Source of the DNA: Marinospirillum sp.
Lineage (GTDB): Bacteria > Pseudomonadota > Gammaproteobacteria > Pseudomonadales > Halomonadaceae
Reading direction: 5' to 3'
Assembly: GCA_007116865.1 (NCBI GenBank)
Contig: SKHR01000186.1
Location: forward strand, 1-6,153
Length of the DNA stretch: 6,153 nt
In this document: piece after piece, positions 1 to 6,153 of the stretch
Position numbering within the stretch: position 1 is the first letter of the stretch
How the letters are laid out: every line of letters begins with the position of its first letter
The notes under the pieces: generated by a model
Seen by the model: only the letters and a program-made list of their open reading frames with translations
Told to the model about the DNA's origin: nothing
The model's database searches: none
Position numbers and translations under genes: made by a program

Positions 1-305
1 GCTTGCACCCGCTGTTTAAGCCCCGCTTCGGTGCGTTGCCATTCGTCCAGTGGAATGATTCGGGGCACAATATCAAAAGGCCAGGCACGATCAATCATGC
101 TGCCTTCGGAATAAACGGTAAAAGTGATGCCCATCACCTGAATTGCCACTTCGGCCGCTTGCTTGTGCTCTTTCAGCTCACGCGCATCCAACTGAGCCAG
201 ATATTCACACAGCATTTTCGCTGCCGGATGCGGCACACCTGGGGCAGCCATCAACTCATCATAAAAGCCATTAGAGGCATAGGTGCTCCAATCGATCTTG
301 CTCAT
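1..305 (-). CDS. Circularly permuted type 2 ATP-grasp protein (DUF404/DUF407), N-terminal fragment
   Basis: Only the first 101 codons plus two bases are inside the window; the C-terminus lies beyond base 1. The translation begins MSKIDWSTYASNGFYDEL and holds the family's N-terminal signature: the W-x-x-Y-x-x-x-G-F-Y-D-E-L opening, then GITFTVY at about residues 63-69, and PFDIVPRIIP followed by EW and a GLKQR element near residues 78-99. Proteins of this family are usually about 470-480 residues, so roughly three quarters is missing. They are cytoplasmic and predicted to be ATP-dependent amide/peptide ligases with a rearranged ATP-grasp fold; I know of no established substrate. The start ATG (305-303) has a GAGGA-type ribosome binding site about 12 bases upstream (318-322). 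It follows the DUF2126 gene in the same direction after 108 bases, so it may be co-transcribed. It is a paralogue of the gene starting at 4910. Family assignment is confident; function is prediction. Confidence 0.9.
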   Translation of the reverse strand, partial: MSKIDWSTYASNGFYDELMAAPGVPHPAAKMLCEYLAQLDARELKEHKQAAEVAIQVMGITFTVYSEGSMIDRAWPFDIVPRIIPLDEWQRTEAGLKQRVQ

Positions 306-328
306 TGGCTTGTCTTTTCCTCGCAGCA

Positions 329-347
329 ACCGGTGCTTTAAGCCGGT
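329..347 (-). other. Weak inverted repeat upstream of the ATP-grasp start
   Basis: ACCGG (329-333) and CCGGT (343-347) can pair around a 9-base loop, about 24 bases before the ATP-grasp start codon and just upstream of its ribosome binding site. No T-run follows on the minus strand, so it is not a convincing intrinsic terminator. At most it is a weak leader hairpin or an mRNA-processing structure. I see no clear sigma70 promoter in this gap, which favours read-through from the DUF2126 gene. Confidence 0.25.
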
Positions 348-370
348 GTTTGTTATCGTTGACTGACCGT

Positions 371-387
371 CTGCAATCTGCAATCTG
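371..387. repeat. Short 7-base tandem repeat in the intergenic gap
   Basis: The heptamer CTGCAAT occurs twice in tandem followed by CTG. It lies in the 108-base gap between the DUF2126 gene and the downstream ATP-grasp gene. It may be a slippage product or a small binding site; nothing else supports a function. Confidence 0.4.
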
Positions 388-413
388 TATGCCATATAAA
401 ATGCGATCTGCTT

Positions 414-3400
414 TTACTTCTGGTGATGCCAGCGCAGATCCAGCGTGCAGGGGTATTCGCAATTGATCACTTCCCGTGGGGGTTGCAGAGCGCCCTGAGT
501 GTGTCCGTGTGGCCAGAAACGTGCCAGACGGCGGGCTTCAGCTTCATTGGCATTGACCGGGAAGGTCTCATAATTGCGCCCGGCCGGGTGTGAGACATGA
601 TAGGTGCAGCCGCCCAGTGAGCGCTGATTCCAGGTGTCGTAGAGGTCAAACACCAGCGGGGCATGCACCGGAATCATCGGGTGCAGGGCTGAAGGGGGTT
701 GCCAGGCGCGATAACGGACCCCGGCGACCGCTTCGCCTTCCACACCGGTGGCTTGCAGTGGCAGCAAACGACCATTGCAGGTGACCTGATGTCTGGCTGG
801 GTTCAGCCCCTTTACCTTGAGCTGCAGGCGTTCGACCGAGGAATCCACATAACGCGCGGTGCCACTGCCACTGACTTCTTCACCCAGCACATGCCAGGGC
901 TCCAGTGCCTGGCGCAGTTCCAGCTGTACGCTGTCATAGGTGACGCGGCCATAACAGGGAAAGCGGAATTCTAAAAAGGGTGCAAACCATTCCAGTTGGA
1001 AGTCAAAGCCGAACTCGGCCAGGTCTTGGAGCACATCCTTAAGATCCTGCCATAAATAATGCGGCAGCATCCAACGGTCATGCAGGCTGGTGCCCCAGCG
1101 CACCAGGGGTTTGCGATAGGGGGTTTTGGCAAAACGTGCCACCAGGGCACGGATCAAGAGCTGCTGCATCAGACTCATGCGTGCATGGGGTGGCATTTCA
1201 AAGCCGCGTAACTCCAGCAGACCCAGACGTCCGGTTGGAGTGTCGGGTGAGTAGAGCTTATCGATACAGAACTCTGCGCGATGAGTGTTACCCGTGATGT
1301 CTGTCAGCAGGTTGCGTAGCAGGCGATCCACCAGCCAGGGCTGAGTGACCTCACCGACTGGCATCTGTTGTAGGGCAATTTCCAGTTCGTACAGGGCCTC
1401 ATGTCGGGCTTCATCAACCCTCGGTGCCTGACTGGTCGGCCCCATGAACAGACCGACAAACAGATAGGACAGACTGGGGTGATGCTGCCAGTAGGTCAGC
1501 ATGCTGGCGAGCAGATCCGGGCGGCGCAGAAAGGGTGAGTCGGCCGGGGTCTCACCACCCAGGGTGACGTGATTGCCGCCACCGGTGCCGGTGTGACGAC
1601 CATCCAGCATGAACTTGTCGGTGCCCAGGCGGGTCTGGCGCGCTTCTTCATACAGAATGTCGGTGTTGCGCACCAGTTCGGCCCAGCTGCGTGCGGGCAT
1701 GATGTTGACTTCGATGACTCCCGGGTCCGGGGTGATCATGAACTTTTCAATGCGCGGATCGGAAGGTGGAGGATAACCCTCGATGCACACCGGCAGGTTC
1801 AACTGCGCCGCTGTTTGCTCAACGGCGGCAAGAAGTTCGGCCCAGGCTTCCAGGTCATGCAGAGGTGGCATGAAGATAAACAGCTTGCCTTCACGGGGCT
1901 CGATACACAGGGCAGTGTGGATGACTTCAGCATCAGATCCGTCCAACTGTTGTGTGTTTTGAGGTGAGTGGGCCTGCCAACGACTATAGCGGCTGGCGAC
2001 CTCGCCATGCAGGTCTACAAGAGGCTGGCGCGGTTCAAAAAGGCTAGGAGGTTGAGGTTGATCTTGCTGATCCGCCCGAGGCAGAGCCGATAGGGGCAGG
2101 CGTAACCCCATAGGAGAATCGCCCGGCAGCAAATACAGGGTTTTGCGTTTGAGTGGCCAAGGGCCGGACTTCCAGCCCTTTTGGCTCACCGGGCGTGTCA
2201 GAGGTAGCACTAGCCCGGTGATCTCATCCAGTCCGCGCTCCAGCAGGCGAGCCAAGCGCGCACGATTTTCATCATCCTTCAGATCTTCGCCTTCCAGCTC
2301 AACATCGACGGGCTGGTTTCGTTCTAGCCACAGGTAGTGGTAGGCATCCTCATAAGCACGAATCAGCCAGCGAGGATCGACGCCCAGGTGCCGTGTCAGG
2401 GTTTCAGCAAAGGCGCCAGCTTGGGCGATGCCAAAATCATAGTTCTTGTTGATGTCGGCCTGCCAGCGATCTTCCCGCCACAGGGCTTGACCATCCTTGC
2501 GCCAGTAGCAGGCCAACGCCCAGCGCGGCAGGCTTTCGCCCGGATACCACTTGCCCTGCTGATAGTGCACCAGACTGCCAGGCGCAAAGTGGGGGCGCAG
2601 ACGTTTGAGCAGCTGTTCAGCCAGGCCGCGTTTGGTCGGCCCCTGCGCATCGGTGTTCCATTCCGGTGCATCCATATCATCAATGGAAACAAAGGTCGGC
2701 TCTCCGCCCAGGGTGAGGCGAAGGTCTTCGGCATTCAGTGCCTGATCGACATGCTCACCCAGTTGAAGGATCTCTGCCCAGGCGGCTTCACTGTAGGGCT
2801 TGGTCACCCGAGGTTCTTCATGAATGCGGGTGATCTGCATGTGAAAATCAAAGCTGACTTCACAGGGGGCAGAAAAACCGGTGATGGCGGCGGCTGAAGT
2901 GGGTTCCGGGGTGGCGGCCAGCGGCAGATGCCCTTCACCAGCCAGCAGGCCAGAGGTCGGATCTAATCCGATCCAGCCTGCGCCGGGAACAAAGACCTCG
3001 GTCCAGGCATGCAGGTCAGTGAAATCCTCTTCAGTGCCGGAGGGGCCGTCCAGCGCCTTCACATCGGCGGTCAATTGAATCAGGTAACCCGAGACAAAAC
3101 GGGCGGCTAACCCCAGATGGCGCAGGATCTGTACCAGCAACCAGGCTGAGTCCCGGCAGGAACCCAGGCGTTTTTCCAGGGTTTCTTCGGCGCTTTGCAC
3201 ACCGGGTTCCAGGCGCACTGTATAGGCAATGTCCTGTTGCAGGCGCTGATTCAGGCTGACCAGAAAGCTCACAATGGCTGCTGGTTCACGCGGCACCGCA
3301 TCCAGCCACTGCATCAATAGCGGGCCAGATTCAGTGATTTCCAGATAGGGGGTCAGGTCACGTTTGAGGCTGTCTCGATACTGAAAAGGGAACTGCTCGG

Positions 3401-3695
3401 CGGATTCTTCGACAAAAAAATCAAAAGGATTGATGACCGTCATCGGGGCAATGACTTCAACTTCGACCTGTAAAAACTGAACCTTATCAGGAAATACCAG
3501 GCGTGCCAGATGGTTGCCAAAGGGGTCCTGCTGCCAGTTGATAAAATACTCGCCGCCAGTGATTTTCAGTGAATAGCTGTCAATCGGGGTGCGGCAGTGG
3601 GGCGCCGGTTTGAGACGGATCAAGTGGGGTGAGAGCTTTACCGGCTTATCGAAGTCATAGCGGGTGCGGTGTTTTAGGGCAACTCGGATGGTCAT
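414..3695 (-). CDS. Transglutaminase-like / DUF2126 two-part protein
   Basis: This 1093-residue protein has three parts. Residues 1 to about 110 match the bacterial transglutaminase N-terminal beta domain (opening MTIRVALKHRTRYDFDKPV). Residues about 150-260 are a transglutaminase-like core with a full papain-type triad: Cys180 in GSCRD, His229 in LHAWTE and Asp245 in LDPTSG. From about 320 to the end is DUF2126, with TLGGEPTF (327-334), PGVIEVNI (658-665), the glycine-rich GTGGGNHVTLGG (703-714) and ELRGFEMPPH (828-837). Its length is normal for the family. No signal peptide or membrane segment is visible, so it is probably cytoplasmic. Bacterial transglutaminase-like domains are mostly thought to be thiol peptidases or amidases. 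The conserved glycine-rich and E-x-N/E-x-R-x-x-E motifs of DUF2126 suggest an enzyme, possibly related to the glutamine synthetase/glutamate-cysteine ligase fold (my inference). The start is supported by AAGGGA about 10 bases upstream. It begins 21 bases after the metallopeptidase stop, so the two form an operon. Confidence 0.95.
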   Translation of the reverse strand: MTIRVALKHRTRYDFDKPVKLSPHLIRLKPAPHCRTPIDSYSLKITGGEYFINWQQDPFGNHLARLVFPDKVQFLQVEVEVIAPMTVINPFDFFVEESAEQFPFQYRDSLKRDLTPYLEITESGPLLMQWLDAVPREPAAIVSFLVSLNQRLQQDIAYTVRLEPGVQSAEETLEKRLGSCRDSAWLLVQILRHLGLAARFVSGYLIQLTADVKALDGPSGTEEDFTDLHAWTEVFVPGAGWIGLDPTSGLLAGEGHLPLAATPEPTSAAAITGFSAPCEVSFDFHMQITRIHEEPRVTKPYSEAAWAEILQLGEHVDQALNAEDLRLTLGGEPTFVSIDDMDAPEWNTDAQGPTKRGLAEQLLKRLRPHFAPGSLVHYQQGKWYPGESLPRWALACYWRKDGQALWREDRWQADINKNYDFGIAQAGAFAETLTRHLGVDPRWLIRAYEDAYHYLWLERNQPVDVELEGEDLKDDENRARLARLLERGLDEITGLVLPLTRPVSQKGWKSGPWPLKRKTLYLLPGDSPMGLRLPLSALPRADQQDQPQPPSLFEPRQPLVDLHGEVASRYSRWQAHSPQNTQQLDGSDAEVIHTALCIEPREGKLFIFMPPLHDLEAWAELLAAVEQTAAQLNLPVCIEGYPPPSDPRIEKFMITPDPGVIEVNIMPARSWAELVRNTDILYEEARQTRLGTDKFMLDGRHTGTGGGNHVTLGGETPADSPFLRRPDLLASMLTYWQHHPSLSYLFVGLFMGPTSQAPRVDEARHEALYELEIALQQMPVGEVTQPWLVDRLLRNLLTDITGNTHRAEFCIDKLYSPDTPTGRLGLLELRGFEMPPHARMSLMQQLLIRALVARFAKTPYRKPLVRWGTSLHDRWMLPHYLWQDLKDVLQDLAEFGFDFQLEWFAPFLEFRFPCYGRVTYDSVQLELRQALEPWHVLGEEVSGSGTARYVDSSVERLQLKVKGLNPARHQVTCNGRLLPLQATGVEGEAVAGVRYRAWQPPSALHPMIPVHAPLVFDLYDTWNQRSLGGCTYHVSHPAGRNYETFPVNANEAEARRLARFWPHGHTQGALQPPREVINCEYPCTLDLRWHHQK

Positions 3696-3705
3696 GATGA
3701 CGTGA

Positions 3706-3711
3706 TCCCTT
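3706..3711 (-). promoter_or_regulatory. Ribosome binding site of the DUF2126 gene
   Basis: On the minus strand AAGGGA lies 10 bases before the ATG at 3695. It sits inside the 21-base gap after the metallopeptidase stop codon, which supports this start and translation from a shared mRNA. Confidence 0.6.
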
Positions 3712-3716
3712 GAATT

Positions 3717-4820
3717 TTAGAGAAAGGCTTCGGAAAAGCTTGGCAAACTCTGTGCCACAATGACCTGATGCACCAGACGCAGTTTTTCGATCACCGCCGG
3801 GGCGAGTACAAAGGGATAGGCTTGGGGGTGCCCCATGCTCTGATTGAGGCTGTTCAGTGCGACGGATAACGGCAGCCAGGCCTGGATCCGTGCATCAAAA
3901 CTTGCCTCCAGTGCTGGGTTGAATCTCTGGTCCAGATGGACAGACTCAATGTCGCTGGATGAGGCTTGCAGTGTCAACCCAAACTGGCCAGCGGTTTCCA
4001 GGGTATCCAGAATATGCAGGTAATGTGCCCAGGTTTCAGCCCAGTCCTCCCAGGGGTGGGCGCTGGCATAAGCACTGACATGCTGCTGTTGCCAGTCATC
4101 GCAGGCTCCTTGGGCATAATAGGTTTCAAGCGCAGTGGCATAATCCTGACGTTCATCGCCAAAGCATTCACGAAAAGCAAACAGCCATTGGCTGTCCCGA
4201 ATCAGACGATCCCAGTAATAGTGCCCGGATTCATGGCGGAAGTGTCCCAAAAGGGTGCGATAGGGCTCTGCCATGCGATGGCGCATTTTTTCCCGGCGCA
4301 CCGGATCGGCTTCAGCGATATTGAGGGTGATCAGCCCTGCGGCGTGGCCGGTCAGCACTCGCCCGGTTTCAGAAAAAGTTGGCTCAATATCCTGCAGAAA
4401 ATCAAACTCCAATCCATTAGGATCAAGCGAACGCGGGCGCAAGGGCAGCCCCAGTTGCAGCAAACTATAAATGAGGCGACGTTTTTCGCTTTCCAGGCTC
4501 AGCCAGAACCCCCGGTTCTGCGGCTGACTGAGATCGGGAATGGTGCGGTTCAGACGGCAGGCAACACAAAAATCCTGTGGCTCATCCGCTGGCAGCATCC
4601 AGTTGCACACCGACTGGTGTTGATAGTTGCTGCACGGGCGATAGCGAAGTTGTGTCAGGCCCTGCTGACCCAGCGGGCGCCAAGCATGATCATCGACCGG
4701 CTCAAAGGCAAGGAGCTCCAACTGCTCGGGCACAAAACCCAGAAAAGCGCCACACTGAGTACACTGGGTGTTTTCGAAAAACACCCGTTGGCCGCAGCCG
4801 GTACAGGAAAAAAGCTTCAT
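3717..4820 (-). CDS. Zinc-ribbon putative zinc-binding metallopeptidase
   Basis: The 367-residue protein opens with a zinc ribbon, CxxC pairs Cys6/Cys9 and Cys20/Cys23 (MKLFSCTGCGQRVFF). A second cysteine set, Cys63, Cys72, Cys85 and Cys88, could bind another metal. The catalytic part follows: HESGH at 196-200 is an HExxH zinc-protease motif, with His196 and His200 as ligands and Glu197 as general base. The acidic/aromatic stretch PWEDWAETWAHYLH (256-269) probably supplies the third ligand, Glu258 or Glu262. This architecture matches the putative zinc-binding metallopeptidase family with an N-terminal zinc-ribbon (DUF2248-type). No signal peptide or membrane helix is seen, so it should be cytoplasmic. 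It is the first gene of the minus-strand operon, directly ahead of the DUF2126 protein. A peptidase role within the predicted peptide-modification system is inference from context. The start is supported by GGGAG 8 bases upstream, which lies partly within a potential hairpin. Confidence 0.92.
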   Translation of the reverse strand: MKLFSCTGCGQRVFFENTQCTQCGAFLGFVPEQLELLAFEPVDDHAWRPLGQQGLTQLRYRPCSNYQHQSVCNWMLPADEPQDFCVACRLNRTIPDLSQPQNRGFWLSLESEKRRLIYSLLQLGLPLRPRSLDPNGLEFDFLQDIEPTFSETGRVLTGHAAGLITLNIAEADPVRREKMRHRMAEPYRTLLGHFRHESGHYYWDRLIRDSQWLFAFRECFGDERQDYATALETYYAQGACDDWQQQHVSAYASAHPWEDWAETWAHYLHILDTLETAGQFGLTLQASSSDIESVHLDQRFNPALEASFDARIQAWLPLSVALNSLNQSMGHPQAYPFVLAPAVIEKLRLVHQVIVAQSLPSFSEAFL

Positions 4821-4828
4821 GCTTTTGG

Positions 4829-4855
4829 CTCCCGAAGCGTGCGCCGCTTGTCGGG
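4829..4855 (-). promoter_or_regulatory. Leader hairpin overlapping the metallopeptidase ribosome binding site
   Basis: Read on the minus strand, CCCGA (4855-4851) pairs with TCGGG (4835-4831) and AGCG (4848-4845) with CGCT (4839-4836). The loop is GCGCA and there is a two-base CA bulge. The ribosome binding site GGGAG (4833-4829) shares its GGG with the 3' arm. An alternative pairing, GCGCC (4858-4854) with GGCGC (4845-4841), excludes the first hairpin and would free the binding site. The pairing is visible in the sequence; regulation is inference. Confidence 0.4.
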
Positions 4856-4877
4856 CGCAAGGATAATTGGTGATAAT
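4848..4877 (+). promoter_or_regulatory. Candidate sigma70 promoter for the plus-strand ATP-grasp gene
   Basis: TTGTCG (4848-4853) and GATAAT (4872-4877) are separated by 18 bases. Transcription would begin near 4884, leaving a leader of about 25 bases with the ribosome binding site AGGA at 4895-4898. The -10 overlaps that of the opposing promoter. A second GATAAT lies at 4862-4867, exactly 10 bases upstream, but has no good -35 partner. Confidence 0.45.
4862..4877. repeat. GATAAT direct repeat with 10-base period
   Basis: GATAAT occurs at 4862-4867 and 4872-4877, separated by TGGT. The 10-base period puts both copies on the same face of the helix. It could be a duplicated -10 element or paired protein-binding half-sites; the sequence alone does not decide. 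Confidence 0.4.
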
Positions 4878-4901
4878 AGCAACACTCTTGTATCAGGAAA
4901 A
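4873..4901 (-). promoter_or_regulatory. Candidate sigma70 promoter for the metallopeptidase-DUF2126 operon
   Basis: On the minus strand TTTTCC (4901-4896) and TATTAT (4878-4873) are separated by 17 bases, a plausible -35/-10 pair. It lies about 50 bases upstream of the metallopeptidase start. The -35 is a weak match and the -10 a good one. The transcript would include the leader hairpin. Confidence 0.4.
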
Positions 4902-4909
4902 TCTCTGTC

Positions 4910-6153
4910 ATGCTCAATCTTTCTGCGCTCGGTGACGAGCTGCGTCAGCTCTTAGGTGATTATCCGGAGACGCTTGGGCATGACGAACTGCTCAATCCCG
5001 ATGGCAGTATCCGCGCCTGTTGGCAGGGTATTCTTGAAGAACTGGCGGATCTAGGGCTGGACGGTTTAAGCCTGCGCTCCGAAGAAGTGCAAAACCTGCT
5101 GCACGAAAACGGCGTGACCTTCAATGTCTATGAAGATGACGTCGGCAAGCTGCGTTCCTGGCAGCTCGACCCCTTGCCCTATGTGATCAGTACCCAGGAC
5201 TGGGAAAACCTGGAGCAGGGTCTGATTCAGCGAAGTCGCCTGCTTGAAGCCCTGGTCGAAGACCTTTACGGCGAACGCCGCGTGATTCGTGAAGGCGTAT
5301 TGCCGCCCGAACTGGTTTATACCCACCCTTCCTGGCTGTTTGCGGCAGCGGATAACCAGAGTCGCCCTGATCGGCCTTTGCTGATTTTTCATGGCATGGA
5401 TGTGATCCGTGACCACCTGGGTGAATGGCGGGTACTGGCTGACTGGACTCAGGCACCCTCGGGTGCCGGTTATGCACTGGAAAACCGTATTTTACTGGCA
5501 CGCGCGCTGTCGACCCTTTATCGGGATGCACCCTTGCGTCGGCTGGCCAGTTTTCTTCAGGGCCAGCATCGCTGTCTGGCCCAACTGGCCCAACAGCATC
5601 GTGATGAACCCAATATCGTTTTGTTGACCCCCGGTCCGGGGAGTCCGGGTTATTTTGAACATGCCTGGCTGGCGAACTACATGAACTTCTCGCTGGTTGA
5701 AGGGGGCGACCTGGTGGTACGTGATGGTCAGGTGGCGATGCGTACGCTGGGTGGGTTGAAAAGCGTGGACGTGATTGTGCGCCAGATCACCGACCCCTGG
5801 TGTGATCCACTGGAACTGCGTGGAGACTCCTTGTTAGGGGTACCAGGGCTCATGCAGGCCGCGCGGCGTGGCGAGGTCGAAATAGCCAATGCACTGGGGG
5901 TGGGGGTGTTGGAGCATCCGGCGCTGAGCTGTTTTTTACCTCAGTTGTGTGAATTTCTTTTGGGTGAATCGCTGCAACTGCAAGGCCGTGAAACCCGCTG
6001 GTGCGGTGAGCCGGAACACCTTCAACAGCTGCTGGAGTTGCCCGCTGACTGGCAGATTCGAGAGATCAATGACCTCAGCAAGGTCATTCAGCCGCAAAAC
6101 CTGACCCCCAGTCAGCGTGAACAGCTTCAGGCATCGATGCAAAAGTCGCCTTA
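4910..6153 (+). CDS. Circularly permuted ATP-grasp protein, probably fused to alpha-E (DUF403), C-terminus outside window
   Basis: The frame stays open from the ATG to the window end: 414 codons plus TA. Recognisable family elements in order are NGVTFNVYED (68-77), DPLPYVIS followed by EW-like EN and GLIQRSRLLE (87-113), YALENRILLARAL (188-200), IVLLTPGPGSPGYFEHAWLA (236-255), LVEGGDLVVRDG (262-273), TLGGLKSVDVIVRQ (279-292), a CDPLELRGDSLLGVPGL stretch (298-314) and IANALGVGVLEHPAL (325-339). These are the hallmarks of DUF404/DUF407 ATP-grasp proteins, predicted ATP-dependent amide or peptide ligases. The later part (SQREQLQASMQKSP) resembles the versions that continue into an alpha-E domain to about 800-850 residues, so the final TA is more likely the start of Tyr than a stop. 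No signal peptide is seen. The start is supported by AGGA 11 bases upstream. The gene diverges from the metallopeptidase operon and is paralogous to the fragment at 1-305. The family is sure; the fusion is inferred. Confidence 0.93.
   Translation, partial: MLNLSALGDELRQLLGDYPETLGHDELLNPDGSIRACWQGILEELADLGLDGLSLRSEEVQNLLHENGVTFNVYEDDVGKLRSWQLDPLPYVISTQDWENLEQGLIQRSRLLEALVEDLYGERRVIREGVLPPELVYTHPSWLFAAADNQSRPDRPLLIFHGMDVIRDHLGEWRVLADWTQAPSGAGYALENRILLARALSTLYRDAPLRRLASFLQGQHRCLAQLAQQHRDEPNIVLLTPGPGSPGYFEHAWLANYMNFSLVEGGDLVVRDGQVAMRTLGGLKSVDVIVRQITDPWCDPLELRGDSLLGVPGLMQAARRGEVEIANALGVGVLEHPALSCFLPQLCEFLLGESLQLQGRETRWCGEPEHLQQLLELPADWQIREINDLSKVIQPQNLTPSQREQLQASMQKSP

Noticed and set aside
329..347. 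Intrinsic terminator after the DUF2126 gene
   Set aside because: The stem is only five pairs and no T-run follows on the minus strand.
271..462. 63-codon minus-strand open frame across the DUF2126/ATP-grasp junction
   Set aside because: It overlaps the ends of both recognised genes in another frame and its product has no recognisable features.
2337..2897. 186-codon plus-strand open frame opposite the DUF2126 gene
   Set aside because: It is codon-register antisense of a clearly conserved coding region, with no family motif or good ribosome binding site.
3966..4955. 329-codon plus-strand open frame opposite the metallopeptidase
   Set aside because: It is in exact codon register with the minus-strand gene, so its openness follows from that gene's scarcity of TTA, CTA and TCA. 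It has no recognisable motif and runs across the divergent promoter into the ATP-grasp start. The HESGH and CxxC motifs are on the minus strand.
5066..5531. Minus-strand open frames opposite the plus-strand ATP-grasp gene
   Set aside because: The plus-strand frame is continuous and carries all the family motifs here; the antisense frames carry none.
6152..6153. Possible stop codon (TA-) ending the plus-strand gene at 414 codons
   Set aside because: The preceding residues match the part of alpha-E-fused homologues where a Tyr is expected, and a 414-residue protein would be short even for a standalone member. It cannot be excluded without the next base.

Overview
The window looks like chromosomal DNA of a gammaproteobacterium-type organism: moderately GC-rich, densely coding, with AGGA/GGGAG-type ribosome binding sites. 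I cannot name the genus. There is no mobile element, RNA gene or CRISPR array, and codon use looks uniform across the genes.

Layout. Three genes lie on the minus strand, read right to left. The first is a 367-residue zinc-ribbon/HExxH metallopeptidase-like protein (3717-4820). After 21 bases comes a 1093-residue transglutaminase + DUF2126 protein (414-3695). After 108 bases comes the N-terminal 101 codons of a circularly permuted ATP-grasp protein (1-305, cut by the window edge). On the plus strand, starting 89 bases from the metallopeptidase and facing away from it, is the first 414 codons of a second, paralogous circularly permuted ATP-grasp protein (4910 to the window end). Its sequence style suggests a fusion with a C-terminal alpha-E (DUF403) domain, which would lie outside the window. 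The 89-base gap is a compact divergent control region with overlapping candidate promoters and an inverted repeat that overlaps the metallopeptidase ribosome binding site.

How the parts fit. These families (DUF404/407 ATP-grasp, DUF403 alpha-E, transglutaminase-like, DUF2126) recur together in bacteria. They have been predicted by comparative genomics to form an ATP-dependent amide/peptide-bond-forming and -cleaving system. The ATP-grasp proteins would be the ligases, and the papain-fold transglutaminase-like domain a thiol peptidase or amidase. The metallopeptidase adds a second hydrolase. As far as I know, the substrate and product are undetermined. The main point of interest is that two ATP-grasp paralogues, each with its own transcription direction, share one control region with two different candidate hydrolases.
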